Assembly (NCBI GenBank): GCA_033782935.1
Contig: JAWQEG010003739.1
Span: forward strand, 1 to 64,000
Length of the DNA: 64,000 nucleotides
From: Petrolisthes cinctipes
Taxonomy: Eukaryota; Arthropoda; Malacostraca; Decapoda; Porcellanidae
Direction of reading: 5' to 3'
The number at the start of each line of letters is the position of its first letter. Position 1 is the first letter of the stretch. This document shows, one piece after another, positions 63,095 through 64,000 of this stretch. Below the pieces are notes generated by a model that saw only the letters and a list, made by a program, of their open reading frames with translations, ran no database searches and was not told the DNA's origin. The translations under genes were made by a program, and so were the position numbers.

Positions 63095-64000
63095 CAATAA
63101 GTCTATCTAAGTCAATCCGTTTATCTATCTACCTAAAATATTTGTGTCCCAATAATAACATAGCCCTGTTCCATTTTGTTTTGATCCTCTGTCATCCTCT
63201 TAAGTTGTCATTCGTGTGTCATGGCTCTTATACATCTCATATCCCTTATATCATCAAGTTTTTTTTATCACCTTACGGATATATTTTCATGCTGCGTCAA
63301 ATCAGAACAGTTTTGTCTCCTATTTAATCCTTCTCCGTCTTGGGATTTAAGTTCCGTTTGCTTTATCCTTTCGAGTACACCAGTCATAATCTACTTCTGT
63401 ATTCCCTGATATTCTCCGCTTGAGTTTTTCTAACTTACTTGTAGTCCTTGATCTTTATACCACATTTTTATCGGGTTATTGGAGTATTTCCTTTATTTCT
63501 TGCAGACTTTTTTAATCCATCGATCAAACAGTCTAAAGTCTTCACTCTGATCCTTCCTCTCTTTACGTACTCAGCCACTTCATGTCTTTTATGTTATTAG
63601 TTTAAGTCCTCCATATTTTTCTAAGCCACTTTCAATCTACTCAGTCCTTTGTTTTCATTCGCCAAGCGTTCCAAACCACCAATAAACCTTCTTCAAATGC
63701 TTACTCAGCTCCTTCCAGCTCTGATGATGGAAACGATCACAACTGAGAAAAGATGGTTCGTGTTGTCTTAGGACGGAAACGATTTGTGGTGTATTGTTTG
63801 AGTCACGCTCCATCGACCCTCCATGTCGTTTGGTGATGTCCTGGTTGCCTGCCCTTCTTTCTACCTGGCAGTCACGAAATGATTCCCTTGTACACACGTA
63901 CGCTCATACTCACGGAAGCATGCACGGACGCATTCATTTCATGCACACGCAAACACATACCATGCATGCAGAGAGAGGGGGGAACAATCTCCCTATTATT
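63093..64000. other. Unique T-rich sequence to the window end
   Basis: No repeat above background. An 80-codon minus frame (63655-63897) has mixed composition, including ERDSNNTPQIVSVLRQHEPS, but no recognised domain or splice sites. It is left uncalled. Confidence 0.45.

Overview
The window looks like intergenic and intronic DNA from an invertebrate nuclear genome, most plausibly a decapod crustacean. It is AT-rich and has almost no sustained coding potential. It carries very long pure dinucleotide arrays (TC/GA, TG/CA, TA) every 1-3 kb; my hand tally is roughly 3.8 kb of dinucleotide repeat, about 6% of the window. Several minisatellites are also present. That style is typical of shrimp and crab genomes, but the assignment is an inference from composition, because no protein or rRNA marker was found. 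I see no operons, ribosome binding sites, rRNA, convincing tRNA or CRISPR. Nearly every open frame on either strand is a translated simple repeat, a minisatellite or a transposon inverted repeat.

Layout. 1-1385: GTGG minisatellite, then TG/TC arrays. 1.8-3.0 kb: two short TA-flanked inverted-repeat elements (D and E). 3.0-14.9 kb: mostly unique AT-rich sequence with TC, TG, 24-bp and 22-bp tandem repeats. 14.9-33 kb: the densest repeat zone, with many palindromic TTAA-flanked elements, the longest TG arrays and CA/GA/CAT satellites. 33-39 kb: mostly unique, with one GC-rich island (33.9-34.2 kb) and a nested element at 36.3-36.8 kb. 39.4-40.4 kb: a transposon pile-up, including one element inserted inside another. 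42-48 kb: TC/TAA arrays, a C-tract hairpin array, and 43-bp and 70-bp minisatellites. 48.9-50.1 kb: more TTAA elements. 50-56 kb: the most gene-like part, with a possible exon at 51.5 kb and a convincing signal-peptide first exon at 55667-55745. 56-64 kb: purine-rich 72-bp repeats, CA/AAT/GA arrays and AACC repeats.

The one gene call with good support is that first exon. It encodes a hydrophobic signal peptide and stops at a GTAAG donor in phase 1. The rest of the gene must lie further right, and its first intron holds a TTAA element.

The most notable structure is a set of about 20 clear (plus three divergent) 150-190 bp near-palindromic elements flanked by TTAA. They fall into three families (A, B and C) with different outer ends but the same inner core (TGATTCCTCC ... 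GCCAGGAAACAG and its complement). Some abut and share a single TTAA, one pair is in tandem, and one copy sits inside another copy and shows the TTAA duplication directly. I do not recognise these families. They are non-autonomous and look piggyBac-like only in their target site.
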